A stretch of 64,000 bases of DNA from Eriocheir sinensis (GCF_024679095.1 NW_026110855.1:1-64000), one strand, 5' to 3'. Numbered from the stretch's first letter, positions 1-10,716 are shown. The notes: generated by a model not told the origin, from the sequence alone. Made by a program: numbers and translations.

Positions 1-89
1 AAGGGAGAGTGGGTCAAGATGTGCTCCACTTAAGAGTTCAAATAGTCAAAGAATTTTACATAGTTAGTAGAGCTAGGTGAGAGATAAAC

Positions 90-91
<2 letters not shown>

Positions 92-161
<70 letters not shown>
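92..161. repeat. (GT)n microsatellite
   Basis: Uninterrupted GT dinucleotide tract of about 70 bp. The flanks (1-91 and 162-290) show no recognisable gene. Confidence 0.97.
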
Positions 162-162
<1 letters not shown>

Positions 163-569
163 CAATAGTGTTGTAACTCATACATATAAGAGTGTACAAC
201 AGTGATAAAAGTCATAAATGTAATATAGACTAAAATATGTACGTAAATATTATTAGTGCTGCAATACAGTAAATGTGTCACGGTTTCAATGTAATCTAGG
301 GCACTGTGTCACTCTTTCTTTCATCCTTCCAAACCCTTCCTTCGATCTAACTTCCTTCTCTCAACTCCTCTCCTTCCTTATCTATCTTTACCTCCATACT
401 TTCCATCACTCCCCTCATCCCTCTCCCGTTTTTTTTTTTAATCTCCCTATGCGTTATGTGCCTGGCTCCCCTCGCTTACGTGCGTGAATATAATCAAAAC
501 CTCATAATATACCTCATAAGGGAATGCGTTCACCAAGAAACTACATTACTACAACTCACACCGTACCTA

Positions 570-1215
570 TCAAAAAATATGTATCAATTGTATCTTCCAA
601 AATGTATCAACTGTGTCTTCCAAAAAAATACGTATCAAATCTTTCAAATGTATATAATCTTCCAAAAAAATGTATCACTTCGTTTAAATGTGTTATCTGT
701 ATCTTCCAAAAGAAGTATCAAATCTACAAATGTATCAAATCTTTCAAATGTGTTAACTGTATCTTCCAAGGAAGTATCAAATCTTCCAAATCTATCAAAT
801 CTTCCAAAAAAATGTATCAAATCTTTCAAAAGTGTTAACTGTATCTTCCAAAAGAAGTATTAAATCGTCCAAATGTTTCAAATCTTCCCCCAAAAATGTA
901 TCAAATCTTTCAAATATGTTAACTGTATCTTCCAAAAAGTATCAAGTCTTCCAAATCTATCAAATCTTCCAAAAAAGTGTATCAAATCTTTCAAATGTGT
1001 TAACTGTATCTTCCAAAAAAAGTATCAAATCTTCCAAATCTATCAAATCTTCCCCCAAAAATGTATCAAATCTATCAAATGTGTTAACTGTATCTTCCAA
1101 AAAAAGTATCAAATCTTCCAAATGTGTCAAGTCTTCCAAATAAATATAATCTTCCCCCAAAAAGTTGTATCAAATCTTCCAAATGTGTCAACTGTATCAT
1201 CCCTCCAAATAATGT
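570..1215. repeat. 81-84 bp A/T-rich minisatellite
   Basis: Tandem, imperfect repeat of phrases such as TATCAAATCTTCCAAA. The landmark TGTTAACTGTATCTTCCAA recurs near 751, 833, 917, 998 and 1082, giving a period of 81-84 bp, with a shorter 60-bp first step. Homopolymer A and C lengths vary between copies. Open frames through it are low-complexity and not credible proteins. Confidence 0.85.
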
Positions 1216-1319
1216 ATAAAGTCTACGGTCCGGGCTTTACTTTTCCCCTTTACTTTACGGACTTTAGACCTGACACCGTAACTGCACCAGCCATTCTGTC
1301 TCATGGATAACGTCAACTA

Positions 1320-1528
1320 AAGCACCCAAAATGCACATGTCTATATTCCTTCCCTTTTTTTCATCCTTCAGATCCTTCCTCAGTTCTAAGTTCCTTCTCC
1401 CACCTCCCGCTCTTTACTTTTCCTCTTTACTTTCATATCTTCCCTCATCCACGTTTTGACATATTTTATTTCCTACTTTCCTCTCCCCGTTTCTGTATCT
1501 TCTAATAATTCCTTCTTTCTTCCTCCGT

Positions 1529-1585
<57 letters not shown>

Positions 1586-2312
1586 GTAGGGGAAACCTTA
1601 TCAATGTTTTCTCACGTGTTAATTGTGTTTATATTTGTTTCAGTTTCAGAATATCCGTTTTTTGTCTCTTCCCTTCCCTCTTTCTTCCCTTCCTCCCTCG
1701 TTTTTGTTTTATTATTTTTTCCCTCTCTATTCATCATTATTTCTTCCTCACTTCCTTCATTCGCATCTTTATCTTTCTTCCTATTCCTCTGATTCTATAT
1801 TCCTTTGACTCTTCCCTTTTAGTTCCTATTGGTCTTCTTTACCTCTCCCTTCCTTCTCTATTCATCATTCATTTCTTCCTTATTTCCTTCATTCGTATCT
1901 ATACTTTTCTTCCTATTCCTCTGATTCTATATTCCTTTGACTCTTCTTCTTTTGTTCCTTTTGGTCTTCTTTACCTCTCCCTTCTTTCCTTCTTTCTTTC
2001 CTTTTTTTCTCCTACTACTTTCTTTCCATATCCCCTTCCCTCTCTCCCTTCCTTTATTCCTTCTTTTATTCTCCCTATCACTTTCTCCCGTTTATTTTGC
2101 TCCTATATTCCCTTCCCTCTCTCCCTCCATCTATTCCCTCTTTTATCCTCCTTATTTCCTCCCTTTTTTATTCCTATCGTTATCTTTCCTCCCATAATTC
2201 TTCCCATCCTTTTCTCCCTTTACTCTTTTTTTTTATACACATTATTTTTTTTTATATATCTCCGCTTTCCCTCCTTTCTGCGCCCTTCTCTTCTTTACTT
2301 TCTACGGTGGGT
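1320..2312. repeat. Polypyrimidine-rich tract with embedded (GT)n
   Basis: About 1 kb of strongly C/T-biased plus strand, with a (GT)n tract at 1533-1583 and two near-identical blocks around 1740-1840 and 1860-1960 that share TTCTTCCTATTCCTCTGATT. The 302-residue open frame through it is F/L/S/P-rich simple sequence. No gene is supported. Confidence 0.8.
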
Positions 2313-2320
2313 GTTTGAAG

Positions 2321-2587
2321 CAGGGTGTGGAGTCGGAAATAAAAAAACTCGACTCCGACTCTAGGAAATTTCGACTGCGACTCCGACTCCTGACCTCGAT
2401 TCTGACTCCACCCCTCCCTCTTCTGCAGTACAATGGTAGGCAACAAATCTTAGCCACAAAATATCACACGTATCGTAGTAGTCGGAGTCGGAGATATTTT
2501 ACCGACCTGACTCATACTCCGACTCTGACCAAAAGAAAGCGACTCTGGCGACTTAAACTGCGACCTGATTCCGACTCCACACCCTTG
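2321..2587. mobile_element. hAT-type MITE made of GACTCC-like hexamers
   Basis: A 267-bp non-autonomous element. Terminal inverted repeats: the left end reads CAGGGTGTGGAGTCGGAA and the right end, reverse-complemented, CAAGGGTGTGGAGTCGGAA. The flanks GTTTGAAG (2313-2320) and GTTTGTAG (2588-2595) form an 8-bp target duplication with one mismatch and fit the hAT preference nTnnnnAn. The interior is largely degenerate CGACTC/GAGTCG hexamers in both orientations. It encodes no transposase. The 8-bp duplication and CA-G terminus are family-level hAT hallmarks; the hAT call is inference from them. Confidence 0.85.
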
Positions 2588-2595
2588 GTTTGTAG

Positions 2596-2858
2596 TACGC
2601 GTTGAGTCACACAGCTTCGGTTATCTCGTGAATTAACACGGTCAAGAACAGAGGCAAGACCTGTGAGTGATATTTTAGGTTTGTTACACATGCTTGGACC
2701 TGAATTTTGCTAGGACTGTTAAAGAATACGAGGGGGACTAACCAACAGGTGCCGAGCCGCTATACAAGCAGAACGCATAAAGAAAGCCAATATTGTCCTG
2801 GGTATTACTTACGTACGATTTTTTTTTTTTGCGGCAAAAGGGCCAAAATTAAGGGAAA
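2596..2858. other. Unassigned spacer
   Basis: Mixed-composition sequence between the MITE and a CR1-like fragment. I see no gene, RNA or clear repeat in it. Confidence 0.5.
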
Positions 2859-4060
2859 AAATGCCAGCAGAGTCACTACGACACTTTCAAGCTGATCTCG
2901 AACGTTTAAGTAGCTGGGTACGATCATGGCAAATGAGTTTCAGTATTGAAAAGTGCAAGGTTATGCATATCGGAATCAACAACGATCGTATTCATTATCA
3001 ACCTAACGGAGTGCGACTTTCTGAAGCCAGCAAAGAAAAAGATCTTGAAGTAATAATTTCGAACGATCTTAAGCCGAGTCAACATTGCTCAGAAGTAGTA
3101 AAAACTGCCAACAAATTGATCGGATTTATTGGTCGTACATTTCAAAAAGTAATATTGACACTGTACCAGACATGGGGCGATTACTTACGTTATGTAATCG
3201 ATTACGATTACGATTACCTAATATTTTCACGATTGCGATTACGATTACAATAAAATTAGGTGTAATCGATTACGATTGCGATTACATGATGTATGAATCG
3301 TGATTACAATCGTGATTACAGGAAGGACTGAAAGGTAAACCTGCAAATTTCCTACACGTGTACCGTACTAAATATTTAATTGGTTGAATTACTATAGATA
3401 TTTAGAGCACATACTTGTGTACGAGAAACTATTAACTAAAACTTTGCGAATGTAATCGTAAAAGTAATCACGATTACGATTACATTTTTAAAGTATTCGA
3501 TTACGATTATGATTATTAAAAACAAAGAGTGTAATCGATTACGATTACGATTACTTGAAAAACTGTAATTGATTGTAGTCGATTACGATTACAGATTACG
3601 ATTACCCCATGACTGCACTGTACAAGTCGTTAGTTCGCCCACATCTTGAGTACTGCGTTCAGTTTTGGTCTCCCTATTACAGAAGAGATATTGATAAACT
3701 CGAGAGGGTGCAGCGTCGAGCTACTAAAATGATCCCTAGACTACGAAACAAACCGTACGAAGACAAACTTAAGGAACTGAACTTATTCAGCTTATCACAG
3801 CGCAGGCTAAGAGGTAACCTTATAGAGGTGTTTAAAATTTTCAAAGGACTCGATAACGTTAATGTTCATGATTTTTTTACAGTCTCTCAATCAAGTGTAA
3901 CAAGAAACAATGGAGACAGAATAACGAGGAAGCGTTGCAACTCAAATGAATCAGAAACTTCTTTTTCAACCGTGTCATCAATGTATGAAATGGTTTGCCT
4001 CAAAACGTCGTCGAAAGCGAAGCTATTTGCACGCTCAAAAACCAACTAGACAAATATTTA
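2859..4060 (+). pseudogene. CR1-like RT C-terminal fragment, split by a MITE
   Basis: Fragment of the pol protein of a CR1-like non-LTR retrotransposon. The left part (2861-3158) encodes the region after the RT active site, with the block SWQMSFSIEKCKVMHIG and the typical EKDLEVIISNDLKPSQHC. The right part (3616-4049) continues with SLVRPHLEYCVQFWSPYYR and VQRRATKMIPRLRNKPY, which is the conserved C-terminal domain of this family. The two halves are interrupted by the insertion at 3167-3615; if one copy of the 8-bp duplication is discounted the frame is continuous across the break. The end drifts out of frame near 3980, where the usual final W-N-x-L-P motif is lost. The 4050-4350 stretch is probably its 3' untranslated region. 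Retrotransposon relic, not a host gene. Confidence 0.85.
3167..3615. mobile_element. hAT-type MITE made of GATTAC hexamers
   Basis: A 449-bp insertion with a perfect 8-bp target duplication CACTGTAC at 3159-3166 and 3616-3623. The termini are inverted: left CAGACATGGGG, right end reverse-complemented CAGTCATGGGG. The interior carries many copies of GATTAC/GTAATC, dense at both ends, with a unique AT-rich core near 3320-3440. It contains no transposase gene. The insertion sits precisely inside an RT reading frame, which confirms both boundaries. Confidence 0.9.
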
Positions 4061-4349
4061 GAAGCTAACCCGAACATCCGCTATTTTGCTCCGGTCTAAC
4101 ATCAAGTAGTGCTAGCTTAATTGTCGTGTATGATCTTCCTTCTGTCCATTGTAGTTTTTCAATACTACGTGGTATTCTTCCTTTTCGTGCCAGCCTCGGC
4201 TGGAGGGACTGGTTGGAGGGGAGGAGCCTTAGCCTTTGCTGTCCTGTGTCTCTGACTCTAGGATTAGAGTAGATGGTAGCAACAACAAACAGCCTAGTTA
4301 GGACCAAGAGGTATGTTGCTGTATGCTTTTCCTTTGTGCGCCTTTGTAC

Positions 4350-4383
4350 TCCTCCCCTCCTCCTCCTCCTCCTCCTCCTCCTT
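4350..4383. repeat. (CTC)n microsatellite
   Basis: Short run of CTC trinucleotides at the 3' end of the preceding retroelement fragment. Confidence 0.9.
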
Positions 4384-4395
4384 CATTCGTAGAAA

Positions 4396-4478
4396 GTCAC
4401 TGCTGATAGTGACTCCAAGATCCTCATCTGCAGGCAATGCAGGAGGAAAATGATCTTGGAGTCACTATCAGCAGTGAC
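4396..4478. repeat. Perfect 27-bp inverted repeat (snap-back)
   Basis: GTCACTGCTGATAGTGACTC... at 4396-4422 is the exact reverse complement of 4452-4478, with a 29-nt spacer. The right arm is coding sequence of the next CR1-like fragment (Asp-Leu-Gly-Val-Thr-Ile block); the left arm is an inverted copy of it. This is the signature of an aberrant 5' end formed during target-primed reverse transcription. Confidence 0.9.
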
Positions 4479-5048
4479 CTAAAACACGCGAAACATTGTA
4501 AAAATGCATATAACAAAGCCAACACTATGCTCGGGTTCATAGCGAGGAACTTCGAGTGTAAAACGCCAGACGTGATGCTATCCTTGTATAATTCCATGGT
4601 AAGACCGCACCTCGAGTATGCAGTACAGTTCTGGTCTCCTAATTACAGAAAGGACAATGATTTACTAGAGAGGACTCAACGATGCGCCACTAAGATAATA
4701 CCAACCTTAAGGGCTCAGCCGTACGAAGAACGACTCAAGTGACTCAATCTCTTTACACTGGCGAAAAGACGCCTACGAGGGAATATGATTCAAGTCTTCA
4801 AGTATCTGAAATAAATCAATAACGTCGATTACTCCAAATTCTTTGAACTGCAAACCAACCTAAGAACTAGAAATAACGGTTTACCCATTCAGTCCAGTCG
4901 ATGTAACACAGACATCGGAAGGAGTTTATTTTCAAACCGACTCATCCGCCACTGGAACAACCTTCCTTCAGAAGTAGTATATGCGAATACCATCAACTCC
5001 TTCAGATATAGAATCGACCGTCACTTCGCTGCGTCGGGAGTAAACTGA
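4440..5048 (+). pseudogene. CR1-like RT C-terminal fragment
   Basis: A 5'-truncated pol fragment. It opens with NDLGVTISSDLKHAKHCK, followed by SMVRPHLEYAVQFWSPNYRK, RCATKIIPTLRAQPYEERLK and, after in-frame stops at 4739 and 4812, RRLRGNMIQVFK, LRTRNNG and HWNNLPSEVVYANTINSF, ending at the stop near 5046. The order matches the C-terminal part of the other CR1-like copies in the window, but the sequence differs enough to be a separate subfamily. The stops make it non-functional. Immediately after the stop, ATATCGAGGTGCTTTCATCTG is repeated twice in tandem (5049-5098). Confidence 0.85.
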
Positions 5049-5179
5049 ATATCGAGGTGCTTTCATCTGCTCCTCAATATCGAGGTGCTTTCATCTGTTC
5101 TCCAGGCCCCAAGTGGCTGTCGAGCAGATTAAATCACCAAAGCGGGCTACCTCGTAATGAGCCAATTGGCTTTCTGTTG

Positions 5180-5616
5180 CCTGCATTTCCATGGTTCCAT
5201 GTTTCCTCTTCCTTCTTCCTCCTTCTCATCTTGTTCCTTTTCCTCTTCATCTTTTTGTCTTCTTTCTTCTTCTTCTTCCTCGAATTCTAAATTGAAGACA
5301 AGGAAGAAAGTAAAATCAACCTTAAAGACAATCTAGGATGATGGCCACTCAAGGAAGAAGACTGTCCTCACCCACTCTTCCTCCTCTCCCTTCTTACCTC
5401 CTCCTCTTCCATTCCCAGCTTCCGTCCTCTCTTCCTCTCTCTATTTATCTTTACACCTCCACACAGTTTTTCCTTCATCTCCTCTTTCCTAGAGTTTTCG
5501 TTCACTTTCTTTCTTGGTCTTCTTTTACTTTTCTCTCTTTCTAAACATTACATTTTTTTCTGACCCTTTTTTTTCCTATACTTGTTTCATTATCCTTCTT
5601 AATTTTCCTCTTCCTC

Positions 5617-5661
<45 letters not shown>

Positions 5662-5930
5662 AATATCTTCCTTCTTTCCTTCGTTCCTCCCTTTGTCTAG
5701 TATTTCTTTTATTTGCTTCTTTCCGTTCATGATACACTTCAATTCTTTCTCGCTATATAACTTTCTCGCTCTTCACTTCTCTCTTTTTCCTCCCTGTATT
5801 CTCTCTACCCTACATTTGTTTCTTCTCTTCCTTGTTCTTTCTCACTCTTTTCCACTCTTAACATAGGTTCATTCCGCTGTGCTTCTTCTTTCCATCTCCT
5901 AATACCTACGCTCTTTTCCTCCCCTACTCA
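5180..5930. repeat. Polypyrimidine tract with (CT)n
   Basis: C/T-rich plus strand including a (CT)n run near 5618-5658. Open frames are simple-sequence. No gene is seen. Confidence 0.8.
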
Positions 5931-6164
5931 GCGATGCCCTATACACGAGGTTGGCCCTACAGCTTTCCACAAAACAGTAGTACACGGATTGAAAAGCGGG
6001 TGCCAGTCAGGGGTTGTGTCCCGCTAGCTCTAGACTCGGGGGGGTGCAATGTCAACTCCAAGCTGCGACAACCAACGCAAGCTCATGGCGCACAAACCGA
6101 GGTCTAGTGCCTCATCGCGCCCCTATAACAGGTATGTTCTGGACAGTTACGTTCAGAAGGACTT
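5931..6164. other. Upstream part of GC-rich gene relic
   Basis: Base composition shifts here from pyrimidine-rich to balanced and GC-rich, anticipating the coding-like block at 6165. I cannot identify an exon boundary or a promoter with confidence. Confidence 0.3.
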
Positions 6165-6887
6165 GTGTCATTCCGCATGGCCACCAAGACGACCATTGCG
6201 TGCTGCGTGCGGGTCCCCGCCTCCAAGCAGGTGACGGCCATGCACCTGGTGGCCGAGATGGCCACCCGCTGCTGCTGCTACAGGCGGCGATCCTCGGCCA
6301 CCTTCATGACCGTGGAGCTGCTCCCGGAGCGTTGCGTCGCCGTGGACGCCTTGACCAAAGAGTTCGGCGAGTGCCTCGTCGCCGTGAACTGGACGATCGT
6401 GGCGGAGCTGGAGACGGAGTGCTTCGTGAGGATCAAGGTGAAGAGGGGACGCAGGACCCTCCGGAAGAAGGCTTTGGATGCAAGATTTCTCATCAAGTGC
6501 TTGCAGGAAGGACGGCTTGTGTGCGGTGAAGTCAGACTTGTGTTTGACATCGCGTCATATTCCCCGCTAAGGTTTTGTTTTCACGTGAAAACCACCGCCA
6601 GCGAGTGTCCCGCAGCGGAGCGTCGGCCCAGTACTGCCGCGCGAGCAAGTGTCTGCACACAGCAGCCATCGGCGGGGGAGGAAGAGTTCCACGACGCGCA
6701 GGAACCCGCCGAGGAGGAACAGACGTGCGCCACAACACCCCCGAAGACCGTGGTCACGCAAACGTCGATCAACAAGGTGCCGCGAAAGTACCGGCGCAGG
6801 ATCATGGAGGGAGGAGGAGGCATCCTGCAGCACCTCAGCGACAAGTATCTCGTCACCGTAGAATACAACGAGCGCCCGGCAGACTGA
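6165..6887 (+). CDS. Unidentified GC-rich reading frame, linked to the Ulp1-like relic
   Basis: A 240-codon open frame in a sharply GC-rich block that contrasts with its neighbours. The likely start is either 6165 or the ATG four codons in (MATKTT). I do not recognise the family. The first ~120 residues are a compact mixed basic/hydrophobic region rich in Cys and Val; the middle (about 145-195) is acidic, Thr- and Pro-rich and looks disordered; the end carries a basic patch, NKVPRKYRRRIMEGGGG. After its stop, coding-like sequence continues in another frame (6888-7060: GCQDDIDALIQAWQQEQDQ), suggesting a frameshift rather than a true C-terminus. The block ends in the Ulp1-like domain 400 bp downstream on the same strand, so it may be the N-terminal half of the same gene. 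Function unknown; a random GC-rich open frame cannot be excluded. Confidence 0.4.
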   Translation: MSFRMATKTTIACCVRVPASKQVTAMHLVAEMATRCCCYRRRSSATFMTVELLPERCVAVDALTKEFGECLVAVNWTIVAELETECFVRIKVKRGRRTLRKKALDARFLIKCLQEGRLVCGEVRLVFDIASYSPLRFCFHVKTTASECPAAERRPSTAARASVCTQQPSAGEEEFHDAQEPAEEEQTCATTPPKTVVTQTSINKVPRKYRRRIMEGGGGILQHLSDKYLVTVEYNERPAD

Positions 6888-7279
6888 AGCTTGAGGGCCG
6901 CCCCGACGACATCTGCGGGTGCCAGGACGACATAGACGCCCTGATACAGGCGTGGCAGCAGGAGCAAGACCAGGAACACACGAAGAGGAAGGCGGCAAAG
7001 ACCGGCGCCGAGGGTGACGTGACGGAGCTTCGGCAGGAGCCCGGATGTCGGTCTTTCTGTTCGTGCCGGATGTGCATGTGTGTACGTGTGCGTGTTTCTT
7101 TGCGTGTGTGGCTGCGTAATTGTGAGCGTGTGTCTGTATGTACGACCGCGTCGTGGCTCTGAAGAAAGCCTCACACGTAAAGGGGCGTCCAAGGAAGATC
7201 CTAGACAAGCGACGTCAAGGGCCCGACACCTTGCGCCACCACCACCACCACCATCACCTCCGCCGCCTCCTTCGCTGCT

Positions 7280-7868
7280 TCCCCTGAGACGCCTGAGCAG
7301 CGCCGACCGGCAGGACATCCTGGGCCAGCGCTGGCTGTCTGATGACGTCATGGACCTGGCCCAGGAGCTGCTGCAGCGACAGTTCCCGAACACTCGCGGC
7401 CTGTACGCCAGCGGCGCCGCCTTCACCCTGCCGCCCCTACAGCCCGGCAGCGGGCGCTGTTCCTGCAGGTGGTGAACAGGTCTACGCCGCAGCGCCTCGC
7501 CTCCATGGCGGAATACGGTTGCACAGGGGCAGCCACTGGCTGCTGCTGTCCTCGTACGGCGCGCGCGGCGGCCAGCTGGCGATCTACGACTCGCTGTACG
7601 ACACATTCTCGCCCTCCACGTCCGCGCTGGTGCGGCAGCTGCAGGCGCTGCACGCCCGCCGCCGGGCGCCGTGCGGAGGCCCGTCCAACGACAGCAGGAC
7701 GGCCACAGCTGCGGCCTCTTCGCCCTCGCCTTCGCCTTCAGCATCGCTCACGGGCAGGACCCTGCTGTGCGCTACGTGCGTGCGCGCATGGAGCGCCATC
7801 TGCTGTCCTGCCTCGACCGCGGCGTGGCGACGCCCTTCCCCAGCGTGCCCGAGGGGACATTCGGCTAA
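7280..7868 (+). pseudogene. Ulp1-like (C48) cysteine protease domain, frameshifted
   Basis: Ulp1/SENP-type proteases cleave ubiquitin-like modifiers. Here the family order is intact at sequence level but spread over several frames: QRWLSDDVMDLAQELLQRQF (about 7328-7387), then FLQVVNRS (about 7460), then GSHWLLLSSYG with the candidate catalytic His at 7534 and AIYDSLYD with the candidate Asp at 7588, then QRQQDGHSCGLFALAFAF with the oxyanion Gln near 7692-7695 and nucleophile Cys at 7710. The frame steps three times in the same direction (near 7450, 7510 and 7660), as single-base losses would cause. The W-L-S-D-D and S-C-G-L-F-A-L-A-F-A signatures resemble a divergent Ulp1 family that is multicopy and probably transposon-borne in invertebrates (from general knowledge, not searched). 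A proline-rich low-complexity stretch (7220-7270) precedes it. Either a decayed gene or one damaged by consensus errors. Confidence 0.7.
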
Positions 7869-8084
7869 GATGGTTTCATTTAAGAATACGGACAGGAAGA
7901 CGTTAACAGGATATAAAGGATCAAAAATGACTGAATTACAGCCTGTTGAGGCAAAAGAAGAGGGGAAAAAACTATTACACACTATTTTCTTTTGCTATCT
8001 CTATCACAAACAGTAATCTATAACTAATTATCCCTTATGACATGCGGAAGTGTGTCATGAATACAATAATGACTCTTTCTTGAG

Positions 8085-8156
8085 GTAAGGAAGAGGTGAC
8101 TGAATGGTCGGCGTGCGGTTGCGGCGTCCAGGAGGAAGCAAGTTCGCGTCCCGCCA
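8085..8156 (+). repeat. Possible tRNA-like SINE remnant
   Basis: GAATGGTCGGCGTGCGG followed about 28 nt later by AAGTTCGCGTCCC looks like degenerate pol III A and B boxes. It abuts the truncated 5' end of a CR1-like copy. Weak match. Confidence 0.35.
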
Positions 8157-10520
8157 GCCTAAGCCAAATGGTTTCTGAGCCAACTCGACAAAATAATATA
8201 CTGACCTTGTTATAACGACCCAAGATAACCTAGTCAGTAGTGTCACGGTAGGAGAACACCTCGGTTCTTGCGATCATAAATTGGTGCGCGTCGACATTAG
8301 AGCGCAATCATTAGTGACTGAAAATAAATTAAGGTGCCCAATTTCAAAAGAGCTAACTTCGTAGAAATCAGACAAAAACTAACAGAAATACAACTATCAG
8401 ATGACGGCAACGTAGATGAAGCCTGGTTGCCTTAAAAATCACTTACTCACTCAGCAGAACACATTCGTCCCCTTGTGCGAGAAGCGAATTAACACTAATA
8501 AAAGCCCACCGTGGTTTAATAGCGAAATTAAGCAATCAGTCAATGAGAGAAAATTGTTTTACAGGTTAAAGAAAGAACAAAGCAGGCCCGAAAACATTAG
8601 ACTTTATAATGATGCCAGGCGACGAGTAAAAAGACTAGTAGGTCAGGCAAAGCGTAGATATGAAGAAAATACTGCAGCCAACTGTAAAAAAAATCCGAAA
8701 TCTTTCTTCAGTTACATAAATAACAGAAAGGCGATCAAAAGTGGTATTGACCTTAACAAACAGCGACGGTGCACTAGTGACTGACAGCCAACACATTGCA
8801 AACCTCTTAAACAATTACTTTTCCTCGGTGTTTAATACTAACAGTCTTCCTCTCGCTACCACCAACACCAGTACTATTGTAAATCTCGAGCATGCATTGC
8901 CTAATTTTGAAATAACAACCGATGAAGTCCTTATAGCTCTCCATTCACTTAAAACAAATAAAAGTCCCGGACCCGACAAACTATATCCTATACTGCTTAA
9001 AGAAACAAAGAGCGAAATACTCCTCCCTCACTACTGTATTCTATATGTCCTTGCGACAAGGCATCGTCCCTTCGGATTGGAAAAAGGCTAACGTGACACC
9101 GATTTTTAGGAAAGGAGACAAAAATACCAGGTAACTACCGACCCATTAGTCTAACTTCAATTGTAGGTAAGCTACTCGAGAGCAAAATTAGAGACAAAAT
9201 TGTGAGTTACCTCGAAAGCCACTCATTAATTGGGGACTCACAGCATGGCTTCCGTAACAAAAGATCCTGCCTGTCAAACCTGCTGACCTTTTATAACGAT
9301 CTCTTCTCAAATTATGACGTAACCAAATCACTGGACGTAGTCTATCTTGATTTCCAGAAAGCGTTTGATAGAGTCCCACATCATAAACTACTTTATAAAT
9401 TAAAGCAAATAGGCATTGACGGTCAAGTAAACCAATGGATCGCGAATTGGATGAGCAACAGACAACAAAGAGTTGTGAGTGACGGATTTAACTCAGAGTG
9501 GGCGCCGGTCACTAGTGGCGTCCCTCAGGGCTCGGTTCTTGGCCCAGTGCTCTTCATTATTTACATCAACGACGCGGATGTTGGACTCAATAGTCGCATT
9601 AGTAAATTTGCAGACGACACAAAGATTGGTTACTTGGTTCTCACTGACGAAGACAGGCAAAGCCTCCAAGAGGATTTGCACAAAATTTCAGCTTGGTCGG
9701 ATAAATGGGAGATGCCCTTTAACGTAGACAAGTGCCAGGTCCTTCAAGTTGGAACAAAAAATAAGAAGTTCGATTACGAAATACGCGGCGTTAAACTCAC
9801 AAGCGTTCAATGCCTTAAGGACCTGGGGATTAAAATCGCGTCAAACCTCAAATTTCACACAAATGCATAGTTGCAGCAAATAAAGAGAAAAGAATTTTTT
9901 GATTATTTATATGAAGCTTTTTAATCAATAATAAAGATGTAATACTTCCGCTCTACAATAGTTTAGTCAGACCCCACTTGAATATGCGGTACAGTTTTGG
10001 TCTCCCCACCATGCAAAGGACATTGCTAAACTAGTTGTTCAGCGTCGAGCAACAAAAATGATCCCTTCCTTGCGCAACAAATCCTACGAAGAAAGGCTTT
10101 CCACCATTAACATGTTCTCTCTTGAGAAACGTCGCCTCCGAGGAAAACTGATCGAATGTTTTAATATACTTAATGGTTTCACGAATGTAGACAGAACAAA
10201 ATTGTTTATGATCGATGACACTTTGCGAACGAGGAACAATGGCACAAAACTCAAATGTAGACAAGTAAATTCAGACTGCACCAAATTTTTCTTCACCAAC
10301 GTTGTAGTGCGAGAATGGAATAAGCTCCCACCATCAGTGGTCCAGTGTAACACGATTGACTCCTTTAAAAACAAGCTCGACCGTCACTTCCTTGAACCTA
10401 ATATTAACTAGAGTAGAAAAGCAACGTTTTGGAGCCATCTGATTAATGTAAAATCACTGAGGTGTAAGGACAGACCACCTAGTCTGGACCAGGGAGGCTG
10501 TGGTCTGATTTTCTATCTCT
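8157..10520 (+). pseudogene. CR1-like retrotransposon copy A (5'-truncated)
   Basis: Non-LTR retrotransposon lacking its 5' third. It begins in the endonuclease tail (LGSCDHKLVRVDI), runs through the linker (NARR-like basic block near 8600-8690), RT blocks [80 protein letters not shown] and the active-site FADD, and ends with LRTRNNG and WNKLPPSVVQCNTIDSFKNK (stop near 10409). Frame breaks near 8380, 8770, 9040, 9870 and 10000 inactivate it. The 3' untranslated part resembles that of copy B. DNA identity with copy B (19295-22388) is very high across the shared part, so both are recent members of one family. It would mobilise by target-primed reverse transcription if intact. Confidence 0.9.
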
Positions 10521-10532
10521 CTCTCTGTATTT

Positions 10533-10648
<116 letters not shown>

Positions 10649-10714
10649 TACTTTGCTGCAGTAATTAAAGTTAGCTCTAATCAGTGTTTGGTCGGCTCTT
10701 GCTTTCCTCTCAGC

Positions 10715-10716
<2 letters not shown>

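Noticed and set aside
1456..2364. 302-residue F/L/S/P-rich membrane-like protein
   Set aside because: Arises from a polypyrimidine tract including (GT)n. Hydrophobic composition is a by-product of T/C richness.
6567..7744. Antisense open frames in the Ulp1-like block
   Set aside because: High GC lengthens antisense frames. The plus strand carries the recognisable protease motifs.
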